A stretch of DNA of 64,000 nucleotides from Companilactobacillus nantensis DSM 16982 (GTDB lineage: Bacteria > Bacillota > Bacilli > Lactobacillales > Lactobacillaceae). The notes beneath the pieces are model-generated. The model was not told the origin of the DNA. It did not search any database and was given only the letters and a program-made list of their open reading frames with translations. The stretch is from assembly GCF_001435815.1 (NCBI RefSeq), contig NZ_AZFV01000008.1:16882-80881 (forward strand), given 5' to 3'. The position numbers and the translations under genes were made by a program. This document shows, piece after piece, positions 17,936 through 27,301 of the stretch. The stretch's first letter is position 1. Every line of letters begins with the position of its first letter.

Positions 17936-18001
17936 ATGTTTAGAGCTTCTAGTACCATGATTTTAAAACTACTTTTCTTACTTAGGAAATATATCTATTA
18001 A
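17936..18001 (+). CDS. Possible 21-aa peptide ORF in the repeat spacer
   Basis: ATG 17936 follows GAAAGGAACC with normal spacing and encodes MFRASSTMILKLLFLLRKYI plus Y, a basic-hydrophobic peptide. It lies wholly in the 157-bp spacer between elements 6 and 7 and reads towards element 7. A weak promoter candidate (TTCATA-N17-TCTATT) precedes it. It could be a leader, a toxin-like or signalling peptide, or chance. Confidence 0.35.
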   Translation: MFRASSTMILKLLFLLRKYIY

Positions 18002-18023
18002 TTAACCAAATATATCCAATACT

Positions 18024-18202
18024 CTAGTCGGAGGAGTTGAGCAATATTCTATGGCTGTGAAAGTGGCGTTAGAGCTTTAGCTCTTACACCACCGGGCGTG
18101 TTTGGAGACTTGCCGATTTTGCAAGGCTTCAAACCGAGACTCGAGACCTTGGCTCGAGTCGGTCCGCATAGCCATTGAATATTGCTCAGCTCCGGAGACG
18201 GC
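18024..18202 (+). repeat. Cloverleaf element, copy 7 (subtype I)
   Basis: CTAGTCGGAGGAG to GGAGACGGC. P1: GAGTTGAGCAATATTC with GAATATTGCTCAGCTC (one U-G). P2: GAGC/GCTC. P4: ACTCGAG/CTCGAGT. It lies about 210 bp upstream of the PEPCK-like start; the gap is AT-rich with no ORF. Confidence 0.93.
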
Positions 18203-18410
18203 CCCTTTCATGAAAATTACAATCAGTCTAATAAAATAATTTTTTTATTTAAAATTTTTCAAATATGAATTATATAAATCAGTAGTTTCAATATTAAAGG
18301 CATTTTAAATATTTCAAAGATTAAATTTTCTCTAATTTATCTCTATCCATTTACTGAAAAATGCTATAAACTGTGTATTAATCTCATATTTGAAAGGGGA
18401 ACTTTGACAT

Positions 18411-20105
18411 ATGTCTGATTCATTACAAGCTATCGAATCAAATGCATTTTATATTAATCCTAATCGATCAGTTGCTGTAATTAATTACAACGAGGAATAT
18501 ATTCAAGATATTTTCCAATTAATTAACAGCAAAGGTTTCCGCAACTTGGTTGACCTGTATCTAGAAGAGAGTCAACTTGCTGTAACCAATAAAGTTGAGG
18601 GCCTAGCCACCGATACTTACATTAACATCTTGAAGGCTATCCTAATTGACGATAAACCTACATATGAAAAATATGGTAACGAACAAATCCTCAAGAGTAT
18701 TGAAGATTTTTACTCATACTACCGTTCATACTTTAGAGTTTCTCTCATCAATAAACACAGCAGTGCCATCGTTAAGGGTAACTTTATGAACATCGACAAC
18801 CGTTACAATGAAGTTGTAATTCACCTTTACAGGGCTATTGAAGAAAAGTTGCAAGGCTTTCCTAACCGCACTTACCGTCAAATCAATGCCGGAACTAATG
18901 CCTGTGTTTTAACTCAATCAATCAAATGGAACATGCCTAAAAACTATCAAGCACTCGAAAGTATTCGTTTCCTAGATACTATTATGTTGCGTCCACCAAT
19001 GATGATGCACACTAAGAGTAACAAGCGTGAGGGTGTCTTCAGTGCTGTTAAGCATAATCCAATCGATAAATTCGATGGTGATCAAAAAGACTGGTACTGC
19101 TTCCCCGCTAAAATCGGTGAAAGTTTAGCATTCATTTATTTCCATCGCGATTATTTTGTCAGTGGAATTGCTTTAGCCAACTTGTTTGAAGTCGCTGATG
19201 AAGCTAGTATTGCTGGCAAGAAACCTGACGAAATTATTCTCTTCGGTCTTAAAGAAACTGAAGGTGATGTTAGCCATTATTACCACGATGAAGAAAACGA
19301 TATTTGGGTCGGTGAAGTTCCTTACAATGATAAGACAACTTACTTTGGCTACATGAAAAAGATGTGCCTAACCGTCCACAATTTACATATGATTTATGAA
19401 AACCGTTTGCCAATTCATGGTTCAATGGTTCGTATTAGTTTCTCTAATGGTAAAACTAAATCAGTTGTCTTCTTCGGTGACTCAGGTGCCGGTAAATCTG
19501 AATCAATTGAAGCACTTCAAGAAATCGCTGATGACAAAATCATTAATATTGAAACCATTTTTGATGACATGGGTAGTTTTGCTTTCGATGATGAAGGTAA
19601 TATCTATGCTCAAGGAACAGAAACTGGTGCCTTTGTCCGTTTGGATGATTTAAGTAGTTCAGTTGCTTTCAACAATATGGATCGAGGAATTTACTTGAAT
19701 CCAGAATTGAAGAACGCACGAGTTATTTTACCAGCCAATACTTATAAACACGTTGTTGAACATCATTCAATCGACATGTGGGTTTACGCCAACAACTACG
19801 ATGCTGAAATTGGTTTACATCAATTCCCTGATGAAGATCATGCTAAGGCAACCTTCATTGCCGGTAAGCGTAAAGCCTTGGGAACAACCGATGAAGTTGG
19901 TATGAGCACAACTTTCTTTGCTAATCCATTTGGTCCTGTTCAAGAAGAAGCTAAAACTCGTCCAATTATTGATAAAGTTTTCAATAAGCTCTATCAAGAC
20001 AATGTTTATGTCGGCGAAATTTATACTCACTTAGGTTATGACAAATCCAAAGACAGTTTGCATGAATCAGCAAAAGAACTCCTAACAGAATTAATGAACA
20101 ACTAA
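18411..20105 (+). CDS. PEP carboxykinase/HPr kinase-superfamily protein
   Basis: A 564-aa cytosolic protein. The P-loop FFGDSGAGKSESIEAL (about residues 358-373) is of the HPr-kinase/PEPCK kind, closer to HPrK GDSGVGKSE than to the ATP-PEPCK GLSGTGKT. It is followed by IFDDMGSFAFDDEG and KHVVEHHSIDMW. The N-terminal 300 residues are not recognisable to me. Such proteins are often labelled PEP carboxykinase in lactobacilli, but the key PEPCK substrate motifs are not evident, so kinase or another phosphotransfer activity is possible. Monocistronic, ending in a strong terminator. Confidence 0.65.
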   Translation: MSDSLQAIESNAFYINPNRSVAVINYNEEYIQDIFQLINSKGFRNLVDLYLEESQLAVTNKVEGLATDTYINILKAILIDDKPTYEKYGNEQILKSIEDFYSYYRSYFRVSLINKHSSAIVKGNFMNIDNRYNEVVIHLYRAIEEKLQGFPNRTYRQINAGTNACVLTQSIKWNMPKNYQALESIRFLDTIMLRPPMMMHTKSNKREGVFSAVKHNPIDKFDGDQKDWYCFPAKIGESLAFIYFHRDYFVSGIALANLFEVADEASIAGKKPDEIILFGLKETEGDVSHYYHDEENDIWVGEVPYNDKTTYFGYMKKMCLTVHNLHMIYENRLPIHGSMVRISFSNGKTKSVVFFGDSGAGKSESIEALQEIADDKIINIETIFDDMGSFAFDDEGNIYAQGTETGAFVRLDDLSSSVAFNNMDRGIYLNPELKNARVILPANTYKHVVEHHSIDMWVYANNYDAEIGLHQFPDEDHAKATFIAGKRKALGTTDEVGMSTTFFANPFGPVQEEAKTRPIIDKVFNKLYQDNVYVGEIYTHLGYDKSKDSLHESAKELLTELMNN

Positions 20106-20124
20106 TTAATCTATATCAACGCTA

Positions 20125-20172
20125 AAAAGCATCTATCGTAAGTTAATAAACTTTTCGATAGATGCCTTTTTT
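20125..20172. terminator. Bidirectional terminator
   Basis: AAAGCATCTATCG...CGATAGATGCCTTTTTT, between convergent genes. Confidence 0.85.
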
Positions 20173-20177
20173 GATCT

Positions 20178-20942
20178 TTATTTTTTATTGTATTTTTGAT
20201 TTATGAGTACAGTTAACTTTTGTAATTGTTTGGTACGTTGATTACTAGTAAATTTTCTCAATTTGGGATTATTCAACTGGTACTTTGTGGCTTTAGGTTT
20301 CTTAACCCAAAAATCGTATTGAGGATTATCAATCGCATAGGAGTTATTGATTGTAAAACCACTCTGTTTTAGTGCTGTATTATACGCATTGGTCTCATTT
20401 AAATGATTGGGTACTAATCCCGTAATAACTTTAGAACCAATTGTTGGCAAAGGAAATTCATCATTCTGAACTAATATTTCATGTTTAGGGTCCATGTTTT
20501 TACCAATATTTTTAGCATACCAGCAATCATATGAGACTAACCCGCCATCCAGCGCTAAATAAATATTCTTATCCTTTATGGACTCGTCACCACTAATAAC
20601 ACGATCAACATAAATTGTCGCTTTGGTGTATGACATCCCTTCTGGACTGTGCATTTTCTGTAAATTATAAACGGTGCCTTGAATAACCGTCTGACTATGA
20701 TTTTGTAATTGTTCCAGCGAAGTACTAACCGAAGTTGACTGGTTAGCAAATTCATCACTATGAATTACGTCAGCTTTCGCAATATGTTTTCGCCATTTTT
20801 TTTGATTCGTATGAATTAGCTTAGAGGATTGTTCAAGTTTTATTTGTCGTGCATCAGAACTTCTCAGCGCATTAACGCTGTATGCTGACAACGGCAAAAC
20901 AAATACTAACAAAGCCACAATTATCATTAGTGTTTTTTTCAT
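20178..20942 (-). CDS. Secreted protein of unknown function
   Basis: A 254-aa protein with an N-terminal signal segment (MKKTLMIIVALLVFVLPLSAYS), starting at ATG 20942 after CGAGGAG. The mature part contains VIQGTVYNLQKM, ATIYVDRVISGD and GLVSYDCWYAKNIG, and ends in a Lys-rich tail. This pattern of a 'barrier to export' beta domain resembles uncharacterised lactobacillus surface proteins. There is no sortase or lipobox motif, so it is released or membrane-anchored by the uncleaved signal. Isolated gene. Confidence 0.6.
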   Translation of the reverse strand: MKKTLMIIVALLVFVLPLSAYSVNALRSSDARQIKLEQSSKLIHTNQKKWRKHIAKADVIHSDEFANQSTSVSTSLEQLQNHSQTVIQGTVYNLQKMHSPEGMSYTKATIYVDRVISGDESIKDKNIYLALDGGLVSYDCWYAKNIGKNMDPKHEILVQNDEFPLPTIGSKVITGLVPNHLNETNAYNTALKQSGFTINNSYAIDNPQYDFWVKKPKATKYQLNNPKLRKFTSNQRTKQLQKLTVLINQKYNKK

Positions 20943-21040
20943 CGCAATTCTCCTCGTTGCCATTATCGCACGTTCGAGAAAGCGTTTGTACCGCGATTAT
21001 TTTATATAAATCACTAAAATTTTTGTCAATATTTAATCAA

Positions 21041-22732
21041 TTAATAATTAGTCAAAATAGACTCACGATTAGTTGTTTGATCTTTAAAATACTCATATTG
21101 CATTAACTCCAAGTATGACCCAGAAATATTAGTAATATTTTTATATCCTAAATTATCGAGTGCACGCACCATGTTATAACTACGCTGACTTGACTGACAA
21201 TGAATATAAACTGGTCGATCCGTTGGTATCTCATCTAAACGTTGACGGAATTGACTGAGTGGAATATTTACAGAAGTTGTAATGTGCCCTGCAGCATATT
21301 CATTAGGTTCACGTGCATCAATAATAAAGGCACCTTTTTCCACTAATGAGCGAACTTTGCTAATTGATACTTGTTGGTACTCGTCATTGAGAATATTTTC
21401 AGCAACTAAAGCTGCGATATTAACTGCATTTTTGGCTGTACTAAACCAAGGAGAATAGCATAATTCCAAATGTGTCAAATCATCTATATGACCGTGCATT
21501 GAAATCATTGTCGCTATAACGTCAATTTGCTTATCAACACCTGACTTGCCGATAGCTTGTGCCCCTAGTATTTCTCCACTAGGATAACCGAAAACTAATT
21601 TCAAAAAGATTGGAGACGTATCAGGCATTACGCTAACTCGATTTTGCGGTATAACGGTCACGGCACGATGCTCGATTTGATTCTCCTCACAAGCTGCCTC
21701 AGTTAAACCGGTTGATGCAACGTTCAAATCAAATAAATGAATTACTTGTGATCCAATTACACCCTTATTTTGAATGGGACGACCATAAATATGGTCAACT
21801 GCATCACGAGCTTCCATTTGAGCAGGATAAGCCAATGCTAATCGTGTTTTTTGGCGAGTTAACATATTAGTTACTTCAATCGCATCCCCAACCGCATAAA
21901 TATCAGGAATAGATGTTTCATATTGTTGGTTGACTTCAATACCACCAGTAACGCCAATTTTACACCCTGCTTTAGCTGCTAAAGCTATATCTGGAGTTAC
22001 ACCAATGGCCATAATAACTGCTTGAGCTTTAATTGTTTTTCCAGATACCAATCGGATTTGATCATCATCGACCTCTACTAAACCATCTTCCAAAATCACG
22101 TTAACATCATTGTCATACAAATTCTTATGAACCAATTGCGCAAAGTCATCGTCAATCGTTCCTAAAACATGGTCTGCCATTTCAATCAATGTTAAATTTT
22201 TACCTGTTTGACCTAAATTTTCAATAACCTCTAAGCCAATAAATCCTCCACCAATAACTGCTACATCAGTGACATCATTATCAACCAAGTACTTTTGAAT
22301 TCGTTTAATATCAACTACATTGCGAATCGAAAATACATTTTTATTATCAATACCTTTGATTATTTGTGGCATAACAGGCTTGGCACCCGGTGATAAAATT
22401 AATTCATCATAATTTACCGTTCTTAAAGCACCAGTCTGTGTATCCTTAACTTGAACCGTCTTTTGTTTAGAATCAATATCAACAACTTCCGAATTAACTT
22501 CGGCTTGAATATTGTATTGCTTTTTAAATTGTTCAGGAGTTTTCAAAATAATACTATTTGCATCAGGAATCAGACCACTCAAATGGTAGGGTAATGAACA
22601 ATTTGAGAATGAAACGTCTGGGCCCTTTTCATACATCGTAACTTCTGCCGATTCATCCAAACGACGTGCTCTGGCAGCTGCTGAAGCGCCACCGCCTACT
22701 CCACCAACTACTACAATCTTCTTATTAAACAT
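21041..22732 (-). CDS. CoA-disulfide reductase/NADH oxidase with C-terminal rhodanese domain
   Basis: A 563-aa flavoenzyme. The FAD motif KIVVVGGVGGGASAAARARR is at the N terminus, the redox-active Cys is in SFSNCSLPYHLSG (near 43), the NADH motif VAVIGGGFIGLEVIENLG is near 150, and ALAYPAQMEARDAV lies in the dimerisation domain. The C-terminal ~95 residues form a rhodanese domain with active-site VYIHCQSSQRSY. Fusions of this type reduce CoA disulfide, CoA persulfide or polysulfide. The likely role is redox or reactive-sulfur defence. I chose ATG 22732 (AAAGGGG upstream). Confidence 0.88.
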   Translation of the reverse strand: MFNKKIVVVGGVGGGASAAARARRLDESAEVTMYEKGPDVSFSNCSLPYHLSGLIPDANSIILKTPEQFKKQYNIQAEVNSEVVDIDSKQKTVQVKDTQTGALRTVNYDELILSPGAKPVMPQIIKGIDNKNVFSIRNVVDIKRIQKYLVDNDVTDVAVIGGGFIGLEVIENLGQTGKNLTLIEMADHVLGTIDDDFAQLVHKNLYDNDVNVILEDGLVEVDDDQIRLVSGKTIKAQAVIMAIGVTPDIALAAKAGCKIGVTGGIEVNQQYETSIPDIYAVGDAIEVTNMLTRQKTRLALAYPAQMEARDAVDHIYGRPIQNKGVIGSQVIHLFDLNVASTGLTEAACEENQIEHRAVTVIPQNRVSVMPDTSPIFLKLVFGYPSGEILGAQAIGKSGVDKQIDVIATMISMHGHIDDLTHLELCYSPWFSTAKNAVNIAALVAENILNDEYQQVSISKVRSLVEKGAFIIDAREPNEYAAGHITTSVNIPLSQFRQRLDEIPTDRPVYIHCQSSQRSYNMVRALDNLGYKNITNISGSYLELMQYEYFKDQTTNRESILTNY

Positions 22733-22780
22733 CAGTATTATCCCCTTTTCCTCTTTTAACAAACTATTACTTCAATTATA

Positions 22781-22826
22781 TAAAAAACCTTCTGTAGCTG
22801 ATAATATTCAGCCTCAGAAAGTTTTC
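22781..22826 (-). terminator. Terminator after proX-like gene
   Basis: Minus strand CTTTCTGAGGCTGA-ATATTA-TCAGCTACAGAAGG followed by six T. Confidence 0.8.
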
Positions 22827-22828
22827 TT

Positions 22829-23320
22829 TTACAATTCAATCACATGGTACTCAAATCCCAAATCATTCATAAACTTAACTAAATCGTCCATCTGCACAAA
22901 CAGTGTCTTCGTATTGTCATTCGGATGGAAAGTCAAAGGAACATCCCCAACAATATCCTTTTCAAAGTAGATCTGAACATCTTTTTCACGGTTATTCAAT
23001 AACCCAAATATCGAAACAAATCCCGGTTTCAAGCCTAACTTATCCATCAACAAAGTTTCCGACGCAAATTTGATATGTTTTTCACCGACAACTTCGGCAA
23101 AGTGGTTCATATCTAATCGTTTGTCATCATCCATGAAAACCAAATAGAACGCTTTTTTCTTTTTATTAGTTAAAAATAATGACTTCGTTCTAATACCAAC
23201 CTTACCTTTAATATATTCATCGGCCTTGTCAGTCGTATACACGGCTGGGTGTTCCACGATATCATAAGAAATATCCAACTTCTCTAGTTCCGCTTTCACT
23301 TGTTCATATGGACTCATCAT
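22829..23320 (-). CDS. Prolyl-tRNA editing protein (ProX/PrdX, YbaK domain)
   Basis: A 163-aa YbaK/INS-domain protein that hydrolyses mischarged Ala-tRNA-Pro or Cys-tRNA-Pro in trans. Family signatures: YDIVEHPAVYTTDKA (residues 19-33), GIRTKSLFLTNKKKKAFYLVF with the conserved Lys, LGLKPGFVSIFGLLNN, and TFHPNDNTKTLFV. The second ATG (23317) is an equally good start. It lies upstream of the CoA-disulfide reductase but is separated by a terminator. A 152-bp structured repeat lies upstream. Confidence 0.87.
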   Translation of the reverse strand: MMSPYEQVKAELEKLDISYDIVEHPAVYTTDKADEYIKGKVGIRTKSLFLTNKKKKAFYLVFMDDDKRLDMNHFAEVVGEKHIKFASETLLMDKLGLKPGFVSIFGLLNNREKDVQIYFEKDIVGDVPLTFHPNDNTKTLFVQMDDLVKFMNDLGFEYHVIEL

Positions 23321-23368
23321 CTTTCCCCCTTGAAATCATTAGCTTTACTTTATCCCAATAAAACAACT

Positions 23369-23520
23369 TGGGACAAAACTATTATTGTTTTCAAACATGC
23401 AGCATAAACGTGGAACAAAACATAGCTTTTTCCGCTTAAAACAAATAACCCAAGCAATCCAAAATCGGATTACTTGGGTTATTTGCCTTAATGCTCGAAA
23501 GCTGACCATGTTTTGTCCCA
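23369..23520. repeat. 152-bp structured repeat, copy A
   Basis: Outer arms TGGGACAAAAC (23369-23379) and GTTTTGTCCCA (23510-23520). An inner hairpin is AATAACCCAAGCAATCC with GGATTACTTGGGTTATT. About 90 percent identical by eye to 53240-53392. It is unrelated to the cloverleaf family and lies in the gap upstream of the proX-like gene. Confidence 0.85.
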
Positions 23521-23525
23521 CTCTC

Positions 23526-23978
23526 TTAGAACAATGTCAAAATGAACCAAATAGCTGTTAAGACACTGATTTTAATCTTGTCTGATTGTGAAACTTCCAA
23601 GTATTTCCAATTTAAACCGGCTAATGTACCAAAACCAATGACACCAGCAATGCCGTTAGCCCAGATATTTGTTTTACCAGCAATTAAGAAAACAATGATA
23701 ATCAAAGCTGTTTCAATTGTTAACCCAATTGCCATATTAATAACCAATTTAGCTTTATAATTATCGTTATTTCTCAACAATAATGTGAATAGCCAATAAG
23801 CGATGGCAAAGGCAACTACAGCTCCAACAACATAGAGCAATAGTTTCAACCATTTACCCATTTGTGGCATATCTGCAACATTAGGATCTGAAATAATCAT
23901 TTGAATAACTGTCATCAAAATACTGATTAAAACAGTTCCCAAAACAGAAAGTCTGTCTAATTTATATAAATTCTTCAT
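23526..23978 (-). CDS. Membrane protein at the end of the exporter operon
   Basis: A 150-aa integral membrane protein with four predicted TM helices (about 13-30, 45-66, 78-97, 103-122, with a short final segment). It follows the ABC permease by 8 bp. In the analogous Bacillus yknWXYZ system an extra small membrane protein accompanies a MacAB-like exporter, and this gene may play that part. The family is not recognised from sequence. Confidence 0.6.
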   Translation of the reverse strand: MKNLYKLDRLSVLGTVLISILMTVIQMIISDPNVADMPQMGKWLKLLLYVVGAVVAFAIAYWLFTLLLRNNDNYKAKLVINMAIGLTIETALIIIVFLIAGKTNIWANGIAGVIGFGTLAGLNWKYLEVSQSDKIKISVLTAIWFILTLF

Positions 23979-23986
23979 ATTTTCCC

Positions 23987-25138
23987 CTACTCTTCTTTCA
24001 ATAGTCCAACTAGTTCTGAATGGGCAGCTTTATTTGATGGAATAAATCCGAAGATTAAACCGACTGCCGTTGAAACAGACAACGAGAGGATAATTGAGTA
24101 CGCCGTTATAACGGCTTTAAATGGTAAGAATGCATTGATGATTGCGACGAAGATATATCCAAAGATAATCCCAATTAATCCCCCAATAACACAGAGAACC
24201 ACACTTTCAATCAAAAATTGATTTCTAATATCACCAGAAGTGGCACCGAAAGCTCGACGAATCCCGATTTCTTTCCGACGTTCAGAAACAGTAATATACA
24301 TAACGTTCATAACGCCGATACCTGCAATCAATAATGAAATCCCCGCGATAAAGGCAATGAAGTATGTAATGTCATTCAAAATTCGTGTGAACTGTTTACT
24401 TACGGTATCTGGGTTCGATACTGAATAACGTCCTGTATTCTTTTGTTCACCCATCTTCTTCATCCGTTGAACAGCTGTTTTACCAACTTGTTTCTTATTG
24501 GCATCAGCTTTAACGTACAATTTAGCTTGATCTTTAGAAATTTGGTTAGCAAACAATTCCTTGAAGATTTGTTTGGAAACATAGGCATCTGGTCGATAAT
24601 TCATCTCACTGATGTGATAAATCCCTTGAACTTCAAAAACCGTTCCATCAATTGAAATCAAGCGATTAATAGCATTTTCTTTGAAAAGTTTATGTGCTAA
24701 ATCTTCAGAAATATAAACACCGTTAGATGCACCAGTCATTGTAAAGTATGTACCTTTAACCAAACTCAGGTGTTTAGGTTGTTTATTCAAACCAATTGAA
24801 ACATTTTTCGTCTTATATTGAACCTTAGCACCAGCTTCGGCCACGCTACTTGTTAATTTTACATGGTCAACGCCAGGAATTTTGCTTAAAGCTGAAGCAT
24901 CATTGGGTGTGAAACCACCATCAGTATTGTAATCAGACGTTGGTTCCCACTGTAAAATAACCTTATTCCGAGTATTGTGATTACCCATACCCTTGGTAAC
25001 AGTATGTGTAAAACCATCACCGATAGCTAAAATACAAATGACACTTGCAATACCAATAATAATTCCCAACATCGTTAGGAAATTACGATTCTTATTCTTA
25101 CCGATTGATTTAAGAGCAATCATAATTTTATCAGTCAT
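23987..25138 (-). CDS. ABC transporter permease (MacB/FtsX type)
   Basis: A 383-aa permease with one N-terminal TM (NRNFLTMLGIIIGIASVICILAIG), an extracellular MacB-like domain (about 45-255), and three C-terminal TMs with the FtsX signature ISLLIAGIGVMNVMYITVSERRKEIGIRRAFGA. It overlaps the upstream ATPase gene by 8 bp. With the ATPase and the HlyD-like adaptor it forms a type VII exporter, a family that exports peptides or gives resistance to them. Confidence 0.88.
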   Translation of the reverse strand: MTDKIMIALKSIGKNKNRNFLTMLGIIIGIASVICILAIGDGFTHTVTKGMGNHNTRNKVILQWEPTSDYNTDGGFTPNDASALSKIPGVDHVKLTSSVAEAGAKVQYKTKNVSIGLNKQPKHLSLVKGTYFTMTGASNGVYISEDLAHKLFKENAINRLISIDGTVFEVQGIYHISEMNYRPDAYVSKQIFKELFANQISKDQAKLYVKADANKKQVGKTAVQRMKKMGEQKNTGRYSVSNPDTVSKQFTRILNDITYFIAFIAGISLLIAGIGVMNVMYITVSERRKEIGIRRAFGATSGDIRNQFLIESVVLCVIGGLIGIIFGYIFVAIINAFLPFKAVITAYSIILSLSVSTAVGLIFGFIPSNKAAHSELVGLLKEE

Positions 25139-25811
25139 GATTTTTCACACTCTTTTCATCGTTATATAGTCGACCATCACGGATATAAACTGTTCTCATC
25201 GCATATTCAGCCACTTCACTATCATGGGTAACCATAATAATTGTGGTTCCAGCTTCGTTTAATTTCGTAAAAATCTCCATGATTTCTTTACTAGTTTTGG
25301 AATCCAAAGCACCTGTTGGTTCATCAGCGATAATCAACTTAGGACGGTTAACGATTGCTCTAGCAATGGCTACACGTTGTTGTTGACCACCAGATAATTC
25401 AGAGGGACGATTCTTTTCTTTCCCTGTTAAACCAACTTTTTCGATGACATCTTCAACCATTTCATGTTTCTTACTTTGTTTTTTCTTACTATAAATAAGC
25501 GGAATTTCAATATTTTCATAAACATTATAAGTTGTTAACAATTTGAAGTTTTGGAAAACAAATCCTAATTGATCACCACGAATTTGTGATAACTCATTGT
25601 CATTAACATCTTTATAATTTTTACCTTCGAGCAAATATTCACCAGTATAGCTTTGATCTAGTAACCCCAAAACGTTGATCAAAGTTGATTTACCTGATCC
25701 AGAAGGTCCCATGACAGCTAAAAATTCACCATCCGCAACTTCCAGATTGATATTCTCTAAAGCAGTGAATTTGCCATAAGCTTTACCTACATTAGTAACT
25801 TTAAGCATCAT
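25131..25811 (-). CDS. ABC transporter ATP-binding protein (MacB/LolD type)
   Basis: A 226-aa ATPase. Walker A is GPSGSGKST, the Q loop is in VFQNFKLL, the signature is LSGGQQQRVAIARA, and Walker B is LIIADEPTGALD, followed by the H loop MVTHD. The second codon is also ATG. It is the motor subunit for the adjacent MacB-like permease. Confidence 0.9.
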   Translation of the reverse strand: MMLKVTNVGKAYGKFTALENINLEVADGEFLAVMGPSGSGKSTLINVLGLLDQSYTGEYLLEGKNYKDVNDNELSQIRGDQLGFVFQNFKLLTTYNVYENIEIPLIYSKKKQSKKHEMVEDVIEKVGLTGKEKNRPSELSGGQQQRVAIARAIVNRPKLIIADEPTGALDSKTSKEIMEIFTKLNEAGTTIIMVTHDSEVAEYAMRTVYIRDGRLYNDEKSVKNHD

Positions 25812-25820
25812 TTCACCGCC

Positions 25821-26732
25821 TTATTTTAAGACTAGCTTATCGCCAGCCTTAAGCCCATCGATCACGTAATAATCTTGATCTTTTTTCGTCATTGTTACGT
25901 GTTTCTTATGCTTCTTGTCATTCTTCAAGAGATAGACAGTATCTTTGTTCCAAACAGCCTTAGAAGGAATCTTGTAGCCGTCTGATTCAGTCTTAATTTG
26001 AACATGCATACCATATGGAAGCTTGTCTTCAGTTGCGACACGGAAGTGATAGTAAGAAACATTGTGTGTGCTGTATGGAATAACATCTTTTTGTTCATAA
26101 TTACCAGAAATCTTTGTACCATCATTCTTAATAATTGTGACATTAGCACCAAGTTTGATCTTATCAAGACTGTATTCATTTACGTTACCTTGAATTACAG
26201 GTGCACCATAAATGAAACTTCTACCAGCATCATCTTTGTAATAAGTACCACTGATTGGTGCTAAAACAGTTCTACTTTGAGCTTTGTTCAACTTAGCAAT
26301 CTTAGCTTGTGCTTCAGCTAAAACTTCTTGATTTTTGCTCAATTCAATCTTGTCGGCAGTTGTCTTGTCAGTTGAATTATATGCTTGGATAGCAAGTTGG
26401 GCTTGTTGAATTTCAGCGTTGGCACTAGCCAAATCACTACTCATATCACGGTAAAAACTGAATAATACTTCACCCTTAGTTACTTTTTGACCATTGATCA
26501 CATGAGTTGAAGTTAAACTTTCATCCTCAGATTTTGGTTGGTCACTGACCGCTTGCTTATCTGTTTCTTGAACAATACCATTGAAATAATTAGTATTGTC
26601 GCGTTGAACAGTATAAGTTTTATAATCTGTTTTATTATTATCATTCTTAAAACCGTTTCCTAAAACTAAAAAAAGAATAACGGCAATTAGGACAACATTA
26701 ATACCCCAAATAGCAATCTTAATTTTCTTCAT
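25821..26732 (-). CDS. HlyD/MacA-like membrane-fusion (adaptor) protein
   Basis: A 303-aa protein with one N-terminal TM (IWGINVVLIAVILFLVLGNG) and an extracellular part. It has two half-motifs of a lipoyl-like domain, the second being RTVLAPISGTYYKDDAG (about 165-181), separated by a coiled coil (ASANAEIQQAQLAIQAYN onward). A beta-barrel domain completes the protein. It is the first gene of the exporter operon. Confidence 0.83.
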   Translation of the reverse strand: MKKIKIAIWGINVVLIAVILFLVLGNGFKNDNNKTDYKTYTVQRDNTNYFNGIVQETDKQAVSDQPKSEDESLTSTHVINGQKVTKGEVLFSFYRDMSSDLASANAEIQQAQLAIQAYNSTDKTTADKIELSKNQEVLAEAQAKIAKLNKAQSRTVLAPISGTYYKDDAGRSFIYGAPVIQGNVNEYSLDKIKLGANVTIIKNDGTKISGNYEQKDVIPYSTHNVSYYHFRVATEDKLPYGMHVQIKTESDGYKIPSKAVWNKDTVYLLKNDKKHKKHVTMTKKDQDYYVIDGLKAGDKLVLK

Positions 26733-26778
26733 AAATAATCTCCCTAAATTTGCTTATCTTAAATAGCATAACAGTCTT

Positions 26779-26807
26779 AAACTAGACAAAAATTGGCGTA
26801 CTGTCAA
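26779..26807 (-). promoter_or_regulatory. Promoter of the exporter operon
   Basis: Minus strand TTGACA (26802-26807), 17 bp, TAGTTT (26779-26784); about 47 bp before the adaptor ATG. Confidence 0.72.
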
Positions 26808-26918
26808 TGCTTGGTTATAAAAAATTAGAACAGTTTTTACCTATAAATTACGGTATTTTTCTTTGTACTTGGGGTCGTTAGCGGTTACACAGATTATAAA
26901 AAAATTTATTCTTAAAAT

Positions 26919-27098
26919 GCTGCTTCCGAAGATGAGCAGACGGGTGTACCTGCTGTGCGGACCGGTCTGAGCCAAGGTCTCAGACCTCGATTTGAAGCCT
27001 TGCAAGCAAGTCTCCAAACTCGCCCGGTGGTGTAAGAGCTAAAGCTCTAACGCAACTTTCACTGCTGGTACACCCGTCTGCTCATCTCCTCCAGCTAG
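26919..27098 (-). repeat. Cloverleaf element, copy 8 (subtype I)
   Basis: P1 is the longest perfect one: GATGAGCAGACGGGTGTACC with GGTACACCCGTCTGCTCATC. P2: GAGC/GCTC. P4: GGTCTGAG/CTCAGACC. Single copy; its GC end points to the exporter operon and lies about 110 bp upstream of that promoter. Confidence 0.93.
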
Positions 27099-27182
27099 TT
27101 AAATACTTATAGTCTAATCACTTTTTTTATATTAATAACCAAAGTATTTTCCTACACCCCAGTTTCCACTTAGCATGAAAAA

Positions 27183-27240
27183 GAAAAATGACCTCTAATC
27201 ATCAAGATTTCTATCAAGATAACTAAAGGTCATTTATTTT
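27183..27240 (-). terminator. Terminator after the NhaC-type gene
   Basis: Minus strand AAATGACCTTTAG...CTAGAGGTCATTT-like hairpin followed by a T run. Confidence 0.75.
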
Positions 27241-27301
27241 AATCATTATTAAATAGGAACTAAATCAAATACACCCATTCACAGAACACTGAATACAACG
27301 T

